Source of the DNA: Thunnus maccoyii
Taxonomy: Eukaryota; Chordata; Actinopteri; Scombriformes; Scombridae
Assembly: GCF_910596095.1 (NCBI RefSeq)
Contig: NC_056548.1
Span: forward strand, 10,379,151-10,443,150
Direction: 5' to 3'
DNA: 64,000 bases
Position 1 is the first letter of the stretch. The number at the start of each line of letters is the position of its first letter. Shown one piece after another: positions 41,112 through 53,497 of this stretch. Made by a program: the position numbers and the translations under genes. Below the pieces are notes generated by a model, which saw only the letters and a program-made list of their open reading frames with translations, did not search any database and was not told where the DNA came from.

Positions 41112-42408
41112 GGAAAAAAAAACACAGAGAGAAGAAGGAGAAAATGATTATTAAAACATAAATTAGCCAGAAACAACTGTGATACTAATGATATGGGTGG
41201 TTTGTTGGAGCTCTACTGAAGTATGTGCAATAGTTAAGAGGGTGCACATACAGACAAATCTCACTTAGACACTTTAGAGAAGCTGTCAAGTTACTGTTAA
41301 TGATATATTTTTTTAATCAAACTGTGATGCTCTAAATGGCTTCAACACTTTATACATCTGACAGTTTACATCACATCTCAAGGTTCAGTCTCAGAAGTGT
41401 CACGATTGTAAAATGTCACTGAAAGCAGAGATGGAGACGGTCCAATCTTTCACTCTTGTGGAACAAGGTGTGGAGGTGGAAACGGGGAGAGGAGGACACC
41501 AACTGGTCACTTTAAGAACTACGCCGGCAAAATATTGTGGGGCGTGTGGGGAGGATTTGCTCACAGGAGTGTTGTTGTCAAACAATTTCAGTGACAAATA
41601 TAAGATTTAAAACTTTTTTTTTTTTTTTTTTTTTTTTAAATCATCACAGTCAATAAATTTAGGAAACAATTACTGAATTAAGAGTAAGACCAGTTCATAA
41701 CGTCAAAGTGCAACATCATTTTAAACTTTGTGAAAGTAAAATGCTATTAAAAAAAAAAAAAGCAGAGACATGCCTTGCTCTCTGGTTTAAAAAAAAAAAA
41801 GAATAAGAGTGAAACAGTCTTTGTTTGAGAAAGGCTGGAGATAAATATGATAACCAGCTAAATATGGTCTGAATTGTGAAAATTCCCAGGTGCCTCAAAT
41901 GTTGCAAAAAAAATCCACAATGCCTTGCAGCCAGAGCTGACAGTGAGTGTAAAATTCTGACCAAGAAGTTAATTATAACACATGTTGTCTACCTGTTTAT
42001 ATGCTAATGGGAGCAAAGAGCAGAGGTGGTGCAATACCACACCTAACCACCAGAGGCAGTATGATCCACAAAGTCCTCTGTCTCAAAGTCTATCTCCAAA
42101 CTGCCTAATTGGGTTTTAACGGGGGGAAAGTGGGCTTAGAAAAATCACCAAACACTCATCTAACTCACAGCTCACTTCCAGTTTTGTTCTGCTCACTTTT
42201 AAAATGTTTTAAGAGTGTATTTTCCCCAGAGTGTGTATGAGTGTATGCATGTGTGTTTGAAAGTAGGTCTGGGCAACAGTAGGGGGCAGGCTAAGAGAGT
42301 GTGTATTTAAATACTGTCTTCCACACAGTGTTTGTACTGAGGAACAGCACAGGCGGGAGAATCCTCTGTTTCAACACACTGAATTACACTCACGCACACA
42401 TGCACACA

Positions 42409-42444
<36 letters not shown>

Positions 42445-44315
42445 CATCTCCGTCTGGCTCAGTGTTCTCACGCAGCGAGGCCGTCATCTGAACGAACTAC
42501 AACACTGTGAGAAAAGAGACTCCAGGTGAACAGAGGACTTGGATCAGTACAAGGACAGTCATCTTTCACAGTCTATATAACCCTTTGCTGTTTTGTCACT
42601 TTTCAAGAATATTTAATAAAATCAGAAGTCGGTCTTCTCCAAACTTCCACAGTGAAACTTCAAAAGGCAGCGCCTGCGGGGGTTTTTTAATGGCTGGGAT
42701 CAGACCTGCTTGCAACCACATGAGCTTCGTATCGATTTTCACACTTGATATTCCTGCTGCATAGACGTCAGACCTACATTAGCCTGAGTCTGCTGACATG
42801 GCTGCACATATAAATGTTGAGGCAAATCGTCCTGTCCGTCATGGAAGAGAATTCAAAAACATGGATGGAAAAGGCAGAAATGATCACAATGAAATAAAAA
42901 AAAAAAAAATCCTTTTATCTACCCTGGAGATGTTTTTCTGCACACATAAGCTGTGTCAGCAACGGCATTGAAGGTATATTCAATAAAGTGGGAGTGAAAG
43001 TGTAACGTTCAAAGCCCTGACGTCTAGAAAAAGAAACTCTCAAGTACACAACAAAGGAAAAAAAACCCCAGGCTAACATCACCCAAACTCCCCTTATTTC
43101 TATCGCTACGTGATGTAAACCTCTCATTTTCAGCAAAACTAATTCAGATACTGGACTGTGACCAGGTAAAATAACAATTCATTAAATTATAGGAGAGAAA
43201 TAACATAACTTAACAGAGGCAATTAACTCTTTGTCACACATAAGGTGCCAAAATTAAGCAACATAGACAGATTTAAGACTTTTTAAGATAGTAGGAATGA
43301 AAAACATGGTTAAATTTATCAGAGAAAAAATATAAATGAGAGCAAGAATAAATGTTCCATAAGATACTTTAAATGGCACTTTAACATCAACTACTATACT
43401 CAGGTAATATATATTCAAAGTACACACACACAGTATCTTCTCCTTGCACTCATGCACATACAAAAAGTAATGCAATGCAACCCACAGTAAACATATAGTG
43501 TCGGTATCCTAAGAGGAACTAACTTCCTTATCCTGGCTGTGCTGTACGGGACAAAATCTAACCACTAAACTCAGCACCACAGATATATAGTACAACATAA
43601 ACTGGAGTAGTTGAACTGGGACAGAAAACAAAGTGACAGTGAACACAGGGACACACGGGGGAATCCCCTCATGGTTAGAAAACAGCTACGGGTGGGGGGT
43701 GGGGGGGTGGGGGGGGGACAACTCCTTAAGGCTACAACTTGTTGTGTAGAAATGGGAAGTAAATGACAGAGCAATAATGTGCTGGTGTTAATACTATCAT
43801 CACCTCATTTAGTCTCATCTAATCATCTTGAGGGATGTTAATATGCAGATTAAATCCCACTAAAACACATATCCTTCACAGTGCCTGCAGTAGTTGAAAC
43901 TAATCAAGATGTTGACGCGAGACACCGCAGTGAGACCGCACTGATTTATAACGAGGCAAAGTCAAGCAGCTTCAAATGACTGACAGGTGGGACTGAGTTT
44001 ATTATGTAATTTCACTACTGTCCCGTCCACTAATTCTCCCCTCCACTGCTGGAGATGCACACACCCCCCCACCACCTCCTCCACCCCTCTACCCTCCTTC
44101 TGTACTTCACAGATTGTTATATCTAAGCTGCTCTTATTTTTACCCCAACATACTTCTCTGCCCCTTCCGTCATGAGGATTATCTTTCTCCGAAGGAAAAG
44201 AAGCCAACTTTATTTGAAACAATTCTTTTGTTGTGTTTTTTCTTAGTCCTGAACTTCAGAGAGAGGAACCGGAAAAGGGTGTGTATGCATCTGTGTGTGT
44301 GTGAGAGAGAGAGAC

Positions 44316-44360
<45 letters not shown>

Positions 44361-44450
44361 AAGCTCGGAGTCTTCCTGACCTGTTATCAACCGATACTCA
44401 ACACACATCGGCTTTCCTCATTTTCTCAACACACTGGCACTCTCTCACTT

Positions 44451-44528
<78 letters not shown>

Positions 44529-45600
44529 TAGTAACTGCAACAGGAGGCTATGAATAATTTGCAGTGAGTCGTCTCCTCAGCTGTTCTTCAGTTTTGGTTT
44601 GGATTAAAGCTGCCAACTGCATTCACATTACACCTCTCTTTCCCATCATAAGTTCAATTCAATTTAACCTCATGGCACAAATGTCAACTAACTATCCTTA
44701 TAAAGAAATAGATCCTTGTTTAAAAAAAACCCCCCACAAAAACCTGTCATTTCTGAAGCAGAACAATGAATAATACATATTAAGCTCTTTTTCTGTTTGC
44801 TCAGTATTGTGCAGTTTAACTGCAATGTGATGAGCTGGGACGACATACTGTACATTTCCACTGTAGGGGAAACCAGCACTGACCTGTCCCGTGATCTTAT
44901 GACCAAACTGTGAGCATCTCTGCTCTGAACTGAGCTGTGTCGGCACTGTAGACTGATCAACATGAGGTCACGCAGGCCGTGAGAGACAAAGCGCTAATTT
45001 GTTATTGCTAGTCTTTAGTACTTCTGCATCTCATGTGTGATGTCATCTTTGCTCGGGGTTTACTTTTGTCTAAGAGGTGGCGGTTACCTCACATATTTTC
45101 TGATCCACTACAGTAGAGTGCATTTTCAAGCATTTTTGGAGCTAATTAGATCAGAGATTAATTAAGAGAGCTGGATACAGCGCCATCAATCAGTGTTGTT
45201 GCCAATTTGCCCCAGTGGCCAACAGCGGTACTGCAACAAAAACCTTCCCTGTAGTCCATTTTGGCCCACATTATTCCCCTTTTGTATTATTAATTTATTA
45301 AACCATGAAAGTTTAACATTTGTAAAGCCTTCCTATAAAGGAAGAAAAGGCAATTTTGAGTGTGATGCATCCCAATGTCAAGTCTACGGCAAAAAGGGGG
45401 GGCGAGCAGGCCGGGCCAGAGAGAGAGAAAAACTAATGTAAACAAGTCTGAATTAAACCAAGAAGCAAGAAAAGGTCTTTGAATGGGCGCCATCTCAGTA
45501 TTCAGTTCTTATTACACATACAAGGCGGGATCCTGGGATTCCCAGAAGCCACTTATAGCTCGGGAGTGCGGTATAGTTAACGGATTCGCAAGGTAACGTA
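41112..45600. other. Probable 5' intron of stag1, part 1
   Basis: No coding exon found. Contents: a poly(T) run at about 41611-41637, a (CA)n tract at about 42410-42440, a G-rich tract near 43690-43718, mixed (GA)n at 44306-44350, and a pure (CA)34 tract at 44459-44526. The small frames here are microsatellite artefacts. Confidence 0.55.
44459..44526. repeat. (CA)34 microsatellite
   Basis: 68 bases of uninterrupted CA repeats, preceded by CT and GA tracts. A likely polymorphic marker. Confidence 0.97.
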
Positions 45601-45607
45601 TGCCTAC

Positions 45608-45794
45608 AGCTCAGTGAAACTAAAATTGGGACATAAACGGAGAAGATTTGCCACCGTGGCAGAAATCCAGGAGGAAACACAGGCTGCTCAGGACACAGTG
45701 ACGAAAGATGACTACAGGAAATGTTTTCAGGAGTGGGAGAAACGCTTGGGACAAGTGTATCGCATCTCGAGGAGAGTACCTTGAAGGGGATTAG
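45608..45794 (+). pseudogene. Fossil of a mariner transposase C-terminus
   Basis: One frame from 45608 reads SVKLKLGHKRRRF then ATVAEIQEETQ and DDYRKCFQEWEKRLGQ. A second frame, one base later, from 45756 reads CIASRGEYLEGD and then stops (TAG 45792-45794). Together these resemble the end of a mariner transposase (pattern LK...RF..VEEIQ...F.KCF..W..R...CI...G.YLEGD). The frame change shows the copy is dead. The sequence just after (to about 45871, GTGAATTTTTGGGTTCCCCT) resembles a degenerate mariner 3' end. The catalytic part is missing. Confidence 0.7.
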
Positions 45795-45871
45795 AAAGGT
45801 ACTACTGAAAGATTTATAATGAAAGTTTTTTTTTTAAACTATTCTGTGAATTTTTGGGTTCCCCTCCTAGT

Positions 45872-46130
45872 ACACGGGTTAGATGCGGGTGAAAAATGCA
45901 TGTTGCAGTTACTGTGAATCATGCACCACATTACCAAAGAATGCCATTTACCAAAGCATCCTGTCATATGGAAAAAAAACCCACACATGCACTGCCCCTA
46001 AAGTCACACTTTGTGATCACAGCTGCTCAAATTTACAGCGCAGCACGGGTGTAGGAAAATGAGCAGAGTGAATTAAGAGAAGTTACATTAAATAGTTAAC
46101 CGAAGAAAGGATTAATGTACTGAACAAAAT

Positions 46131-46165
<35 letters not shown>

Positions 46166-47004
46166 AACATTCACAACAGTCACTTACAAAACAATTACAC
46201 ACCCAGCCAGTAGAGGAGCTTAATTCTGGCGATAGGAATGCAGACAGTTGTACAGCTGGTAGCTGGTTGGAGGGCAGCTTCTCTACTTCAAGCGTTTCAA
46301 AACATTTGCCCTCACATTCCAGGTGGTGTGACAGCATGTGTGTGTCTGTGTGTCTGTGTGTGTTTCTTGTCAGAGGGTGTCAAACAGAAAATGTTCATGA
46401 ACTTTTCCTAGGCTTAGACTTAACCTTAAATAAATAAACAATTGAAAAACTTGATGTAAGCACTTCAAACAGAAAGGCTGAGATTTGACTCAGTTTATGG
46501 GGGAACATTGGCAGCTAACCGCCCTAATAAATTTAATGTGGATTTTTTTTTTTGGATCAAATAATGTTGTGCAGGTTTGTTTTGTTTCACTAAAACATGG
46601 TTCAAAAATCTGGACAGCAGGCAATAAAAATTCCTTATTGGAAACTTGTAGATTTAAGGTTGACTGGGTGGAGAAGCTGAAAACCAGTGTAGTGGGGAAT
46701 GCAAAGCTGAACATTATTATCACAGAAAGAAAGGTGTGAACAGTAAAAATCCTTATGCTCACTTCTTTGTTAGGCTATCTACATGTTCATACACACGTCA
46801 AGAAGTAGAGTTTTCTTGTAATTATAGTCACAAAAACTTTATTTAGCACTTTATGTGTTTTTTTTTTCATAAGAGAATTAAGATATTCAGCATGTAACTG
46901 TTCCCACTCACACCAGAGGTTAGGTGGAGCAGTTATGAGTGCTGCTTCAAAGACACTAAAACAACCCTCATGTTAACTATCTGTAGTCTGCCAAGTGACT
47001 TCAT

Positions 47005-47035
<31 letters not shown>

Positions 47036-47835
47036 CTACTTAAGAGAGAGCACAAGACAGAGAGACAACGAGTGAGCATCTGAGAACCACTTAACATGCA
47101 TGACATGTTCTCTAGGAGGCAGGCCGACGTTGCTATAGCAACCGGTGTGGGTCATAAGCCCGGCGGTGACGGCATATTTGATTGGCTGAGTGGAGGCAGG
47201 AGGGACCAAACTGAAGCGGGGTGGGTGGTGGGTGGAGTGGGGTTGGGAGGGGGGGGGGGGGGGGGCAGAACAGAAACGGGACCAGTTACAGATCCAATCA
47301 GTGCTTCGTAAAAATCTGAGTCTTGCTGACTCTGGCAGGATTCTTTCAGTGTTGGTGAAAGTTATTTCAAGATCAGCTTCTCTCTCCTCGAGACATTTCT
47401 TTTGTGTTCAAAACACACTCATCACAGGAGCAGCTTAAATGAGCCTCGTGTTTCATCATTCAGTCCCGTTCTTGATAAACTTTACAACAAATCCTAACCT
47501 CAAAAAAAGGTATAATAACATAATCCATGGAGGAGATTTATGGGTAAAAGTGTAAAATAGGTTGAATGCGACCGCTGCGTTGACACATTAAGGATCAGTG
47601 TCATCCTGCAAAAGTTGAACCTGCCTCGATGACGTCATCTACCAAGATTGACCAAAGACTGCTGGTAGATTACTTTGCGGTTGCAGTGTTTTGGTTTCTG
47701 ATGAGCCTTCAAACTCGTTAAACTATTACTCAAACTGCTATTTAACTGTCAGACAGGTACCTGAAACAACACGACCCCACCGATGCAGACCCTTGCACTT
47801 TCTTTTAAAACACAGGCCTCGTTTTTATCTGAATT
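45872..47835. other. Probable 5' intron/upstream DNA of stag1, part 2
   Basis: Non-coding. It holds a (CT)n tract at 46136-46162, a (GT)n tract at 47008-47035, an X-box palindrome at 47129-47142, a CCAAT box at 47181-47185 and a G-rich tract at about 47230-47265. Confidence 0.55.
47129..47185. promoter_or_regulatory. RFX-type X-box palindrome with nearby CCAAT box
   Basis: GTTGCTATAGCAAC at 47129-47142 is a perfect 14-bp palindrome and a full RFX-family X-box. TGACG lies at 47167-47171 and an inverted CCAAT box (ATTGG) at 47181-47185. The surroundings are CpG-richer than the flanks. This could be a promoter or enhancer; no transcript evidence. Confidence 0.5.
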
Positions 47836-48113
47836 AGAGCTGTAAAGATGACTCCATCAGTTGATTTTGACTATTTTGATAATCAAATAACCATTTTAGT
47901 CATTTTTAAGCCAAATTTGCTCAAATGTGACAATTTAATGCTTTTCTATCTCATACATGACGGTAAACTGAATCTCTTTGGGTTTCGGACTGTTAGTCGG
48001 ACAAAACAAGACATCTGAACACATCGCCTTTGACTCTGGGAAATTGTAACAAGACAAAACAATGAATTGAGCAAATAATCAGGAGATTAGATAATCACGT
48101 CATCGGTCTGAGC
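47836..48113 (+). mobile_element. hAT-like MITE copy (diverged)
   Basis: Starts TTAGAGCTGTAAAGATGACT and contains AAACTGAATCTCTTTGGGTT and CTGTTAGTCGGACAAAACAA, the core of the family complete at 10194-10549. The right terminus is degraded. Confidence 0.65.
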
Positions 48114-51100
48114 ACCTATAAGGCATTCAGACAAACAACAGCAGCCTTCAAATTCATTTCGACAAGGCCTCGACACAGAGGACAACAAAAAGTTGACCCT
48201 CACTTAACTTTTTCTACAATGCAATACCGAATCCAGCAAAATATTTACCTCACGATCAAGAGAAAAAGATTCAGAAATCCTTCCTCACAGTATAAGCCTT
48301 CAAACCCATGAATCTATTACTCAAACCCTCCTTTGTACCTGAAACAACATGCCCCCTCTAGATCAGCTTTTTGTGTTTTTTAATGCAACACAGTCTTTTG
48401 TCTGAACGCCCAGTAGATGCCTCATAGCTCCGCTGAAGGTACCACCAGAAGTGAATTAATGATAGCGAAGGCGACCCGGAGGAAGATGAAAACAAAAAAA
48501 CAACCCTTTGCTAACACTGAAATAAAGACTGCTATTATTTTGTGATCTTGTGAAGCATTTCATCACTCTATATCAACAAGCTCGAGACAGAACAAAAACA
48601 GAATTACTTTAGATGTAATGAATGCAAGACACAACCCGATAAACGTATGATGCTTCCGTTTAGTGATGCGGCGGTGCCACGACGACAGGCGTGTGTGAAT
48701 CCCTATTCAAAAGCAATTAATCAGTTTCAATGCCGGATTCTTCTGTGTTGAGACAACCTGAATGCTGAAAAGCATAAATTTGCTTTTACAAAAAAAAAAA
48801 AACACCTTCCACTAAAGCCGCCGTCTTTCACGGTGACCTGAAGCCCTGTCAGCTGTGAAAGAGAGTTTTTTTTTTTTTTTTTGGCTGAAAATAGTCACTT
48901 TAGAATAACATGGCTTTATTGCTTCAAGCCAGAAAAATAAAAAAACAGCAATCTCACAAAGCAAATTTAGAGATTAAACACCAGAGAGTCCTTTCATCTC
49001 AACAGCTCTATTGACAAAGAGTGCGTCTACATCATTATGTCATCAATAAAGACGGTATAATTGCACAACAGTGAACCGCATATGACTGTGTGTTATTTTA
49101 GCTAAGGGAATTTCTCTCCCCTCTTGCCCCCCCTCCTCCTTTTACAGGGTCAGTCACACTACAGTGTCACTGCAGCTGGTAATGATTCAACCACACTTGT
49201 CATAGTGACACTTCAAGGAAACGGATGCCAGCAGCCACGAGGGCTCAACATTTTTATGACCTTCATATACATGTTTCAACACATGGCAAATATGACATAA
49301 TGTGTATACAAACTGAAGCACTTCTCCTAATATTTCTGTTTAATTGCTTTAATGTTTTAAGGGATCACAATGAGGATTTAATGGGTGATAACGGTGAGGT
49401 GATTATTGTTTTCACCTGCATTCTGCTCAGTGAAAGAGCTGCTGTTGCAAATATTTTCCTGACACACACACATTCACACACACACACACACACACCTTAC
49501 TGCTGTCGTGGTCCCCGCTGGCTGATTCTTCTGACAACTATAACCTGTGCTGGATCTGCTATAATTGGCCATTATCTCTACAGACAGAGTGTGGTAAGCC
49601 CATGTTTCCGACACTGAGGGGGTACACTTGTGCGCCGTTCAAGACAGAAAATAACATGACTGGATTTTTACCACTAATAACACCAGGAGGGAAAAAAAAG
49701 GCATTAAGGAGAGGAAAAAGACTTTAAAATAAGGACGGTTGCTCAGATACTATCATATCCAATGTGCTGCCGTCAATAAAGCCGATGAAGACTTGTTTGC
49801 TATTTCTGTCTGTACAGTCAATAGTTCAGGATATGAGAAAGTGGTAAGTAAAGCTGAGTATTAACACTTCCCACTAAGGCCACGCATGAAAACAATATGT
49901 TAATGTTATTAAATGGGAGGTGGACGGCAACAAACAGAACAGGTTTTGCAGACAAGAAATTCAACATAAATAGGAAAGATGAATGGAAAATAACCCAGAA
50001 AGAAAATGTAATCCTTGTATAATTTGTAGCTAATATACATGGAAATGACTTTTAAGCCTGCTAGGGGTGTTAACGCTTCATGTCCTGACTTTACTCGGTT
50101 CAGTACGCTCCCTGACCCAAACAGTTAGCGTCAAAATAGTTTAATAATCCACTTATTCCGACATGTGAGGCGATAATTCTACTATTGAGTGTTTATACGA
50201 CTTTGCTGTTGTGAACTTTACTGTTGCTGCTCTAGAAACAATATAATCCTGTTCTGAATTTATTCTTCAGTAATGAAAAAGAACCAGTAAGTGTATAAAC
50301 CGGACCAGTAAGAGTATAGATGAGATAAAATCCTAACGATACTCGTCCCTACAGCTGGTTAGTGGCTTCACTCTGACTTTTGAGAGGACGAGCGAATCGC
50401 TGTTCAAATCCCTTCACTGTAAGCCTCATTTTATGTTCTCATTATGTTGTTTTGTGTTTATTATTTTTTATGGCGCACAATGCGATCACACTCAAAAATG
50501 TGAAGGTCAGGTCATAGCGCTTTACATATCCGTTTCACCTCTTCATGCTAATATCTGCGTGTACTGTGAGGCGCTTTCTTTGACTAAAAGACTAAAAAAG
50601 AAAATAGTGCAATGTTGTGTTTCATCATTAAAAATTCATTCATATTCATTTCATTCAATGAATGATTAAATTCTGAATACTTTCTTATTGAATTGTTGAA
50701 ATTCTATTAATCCACGACATGATTAGACACTTTTTCTGATGACAAAATGTGCTGAAATCCTAAAAACAGAAAAAATAAAACAGAAAACACTGAATCTAGT
50801 AAAGGATTTCATAGGGACTGACATGAGTAGCTCACACAAAGCTCAAAGTGAGCTGCTGGTGAACGCATGAAGGAAACATCAAACAAACTCCTTAAGAGGA
50901 CACTGTCAGGACCTCCTATCAATTTCAATACAAATGCAGGAAAATACACACGACTAGCAAAACAACTGTAGGCCTAAACATTTATTCACATGAAGCAAAG
51001 ACACACTGGACATTTCAGTAGGAGATTAAAACTAACGAAGCACAGGTGGAATTTATGATTCAGTGTTCAGGGAAGGAAAAAGTCAATTATTTTCACATGC

Positions 51101-51175
51101 CGTTTTATTTCTGCATGTATGTACAGTATGCTACTTTGGAAAACAACGTCAACACAAAGCCTATGCTCGCGTTAG
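48114..51175. other. Non-coding DNA, probable stag1 5' region, part 3
   Basis: About 3 kb without recognisable genes. Simple runs only: poly(A)/(T) near 48790 and 48868 and (CA)n near 49464-49494. Confidence 0.5.
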
Positions 51176-51177
51176 AG

Positions 51178-51402
51178 TAAGCTGCAACTAACGATTATTT
51201 TCATTTTCTATTAAATCAAGTGTAAAACGCCCGTCTCAGTTGATCATCTCCAAATTTACAATAATAGAAAACCGAGGAAACCAGTTTGAGAAGGCAGAGT
51301 CAGTGGAGTTTTGGCACAAAAAGCTTTAAGAATGACTTAAAAGATTAATCATTCACCAAAGTAGCTGCTGATCTACTACTTGTTTCAAGCTGTACAGTAG
51401 CG
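51178..51402 (-). mobile_element. hAT-like MITE copy (reversed, partly degraded)
   Basis: Begins AAGCTGCAACTAACGATTAT followed by TTTCATTTTCTATTAAATC, the reversed right terminus of the family. The interior is diverged and the far end reads AGCTGTACAG. Confidence 0.5.
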
Positions 51403-52181
51403 AAAAATTGGTTTTATTTGATTAAAACGGAAAATCCTTAAAAACAGATGGCTTACATCCCAGCTACAGGCACTTCTCAGGGTGAATTTCAAGCACTCTC
51501 AGATGTGATGAACATATATTTCACCAGGAATGGACTTGATAGTTTCAAGAGCCAACAAGATGGCTAATAATTATGAGAAAATGACCATCTGTGGTTTCCA
51601 CTAGCTTCTCTGTGAGTTCATGAGAGCTGGGAGCGGACGGACACGGCAAGCGGAGAGATCAAGTACCTTTTTCTTGATGGGTTTCCACATGACAGGAGTG
51701 TTATTACCTGTTTTAGTGAGCTGTCACAGAGATACACTACAGTTACTCTAACAGAAAGTGCTGACTATTTCCAGCCTTAAACTTACAGATGTAAGGATTT
51801 AGCACAAAAGGTGGGCAAGGAACAAAAAAAAAAACAAACTTCACTTTATGCATTCACCCACAATACCGTGCATCATTACCTCCAATGCTCAACATACCTG
51901 TATAAAAACCTTTTACTCTTAAAAGCCTCTTTAAATAAAGTGCACAGTCACACACACACAACTGCATGTGACACTGCACAAACTCCTCAATATCTCCTCA
52001 ACATTACAAACAGACAAAAAGCCACAAAAAAGCAGCCAAATGTACAGCTCTGCAGAGCTCTAACAGACTGGCAAAAGCTAAAGCTGCTTAACTCTTTCTC
52101 CTTTTACTCACTATAGCCTCTATAGCTGATGTTACATCAAGCTCACACTGAAGGGGATTAACTTTTACAACTCTCTTTCTG

Positions 52182-52216
<35 letters not shown>

Positions 52217-53231
52217 TGATGACGGTGGTCCGCACACACAAACCTGACAGGCTCAATCATTAAAAAACTGATCGAACGCAACCCTTTGCACGGCGCTTGT
52301 CTTTACAAGGTTGGTTTCTGTAGCAACATACTCGCTACAGACTTCAAATTAAGTCATTTTTCTCCCTCAATAGCCATTTACTACTTTCATTATCTCCTCA
52401 AAAAAAAAAAAAAAAAAAACATTTATCTACACGCTTCCGGCGCTTTGGGAAATTTGACCCAAATCAGTCTCAGCCATTATTTGTAACTGTAAACCACACT
52501 GCATATCATCTGCTCTCTTCCCCGGCAGACTGTAGTCTCCTCCATATACATTTACCACCGCAATTTATGATAAGTGTTATGATGGTGTAAAGGAGGAAGA
52601 GGCGGAGTGAGGAGTCAGGTTTGTCACTGAAGAATATCGGAGCGGTGTCAAGAGGTGAACGCCGGGCGGATTAGTTGATCCCCGATGGATTTAAATGGAT
52701 TGTGTTAACTTGAATCTCGGTTGACCTGAGCGGCCTCGGGGATCATCCCGTGACTTGAAAACGAGAGGGTCAATCCTACAAACGGCAGGTCACGGCGACA
52801 CTGACTTTACAAATATCTCATACTTGTGGTTTGATTCCTACATGTATGTTTGGAAGTGTTGTTGAATTATTAAAAAACACAATTCTTAAGCAGAGCGTGC
52901 ATGAAAGCAGATTGTTGCCGTCTGTCAGAACTGACTTCACACTGTTTCCTACGAATGCCAGAAGGGCGAGCCCTCGAAATATACAAGAATGTGTGTAATT
53001 GTCTAAACCACCTGGTTAGTTGCCATACAGCCCTCCAGACATCTACAGTATGTGTTGTAAAGTACATCAGTGCGGCTCAAAGTAAGATAAATAGCCTGTA
53101 ATCAAGTCAGGCTGCTTCATGTGCAGTTTCTGAGCTGTGAGCAACTATCACTGCTTATCCTGTGGGTTACATCTCTGCTCTTTTATTACACTTTATGAAC
53201 TCTTGCTTGCAACACCAATAAGGTTTAGCGC
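51403..53231. other. Non-coding DNA, part 4
   Basis: No gene recognised. It contains a (GT)n tract at about 52185-52214 and a poly(A) run at about 52400-52419. Confidence 0.5.
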
Positions 53232-53497
53232 AGAGCTGAAATGATTCACGGATTAATCGATTAGTGGATTGAGGAAATGTTTTCATTATCTATTCATTTG
53301 TGTTCGTCATTAATCAAACTATCTTTGGGTTTTGGGGCTGTTGGTCGGACAAAACAAGCAATTTAAAAGACTTGGGCTTAAGGATATTGCAATACACATT
53401 TTGTTCTGACATTTAAACAGACCAAATGATTGATGAAGAAAATTATCACCATCACATTAATTGACGATAAACATAACTGTTGATTGAAGCCGTAATT
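53232..53497 (+). mobile_element. hAT-like MITE copy
   Basis: Contains CAGAGCTGAAATGATTCACG, ATCTTTGGGTTTTGGGGCTG and TTGGTCGGACAAAACAAG in family order, ending near GTTGATTGAAGCCGTAAT. Confidence 0.65.

Noticed and set aside
46485-46739. 84-aa open frame on the plus strand
   Set aside because: AT-rich chance frame with an overlapping frame on the other strand and no recognised domain.
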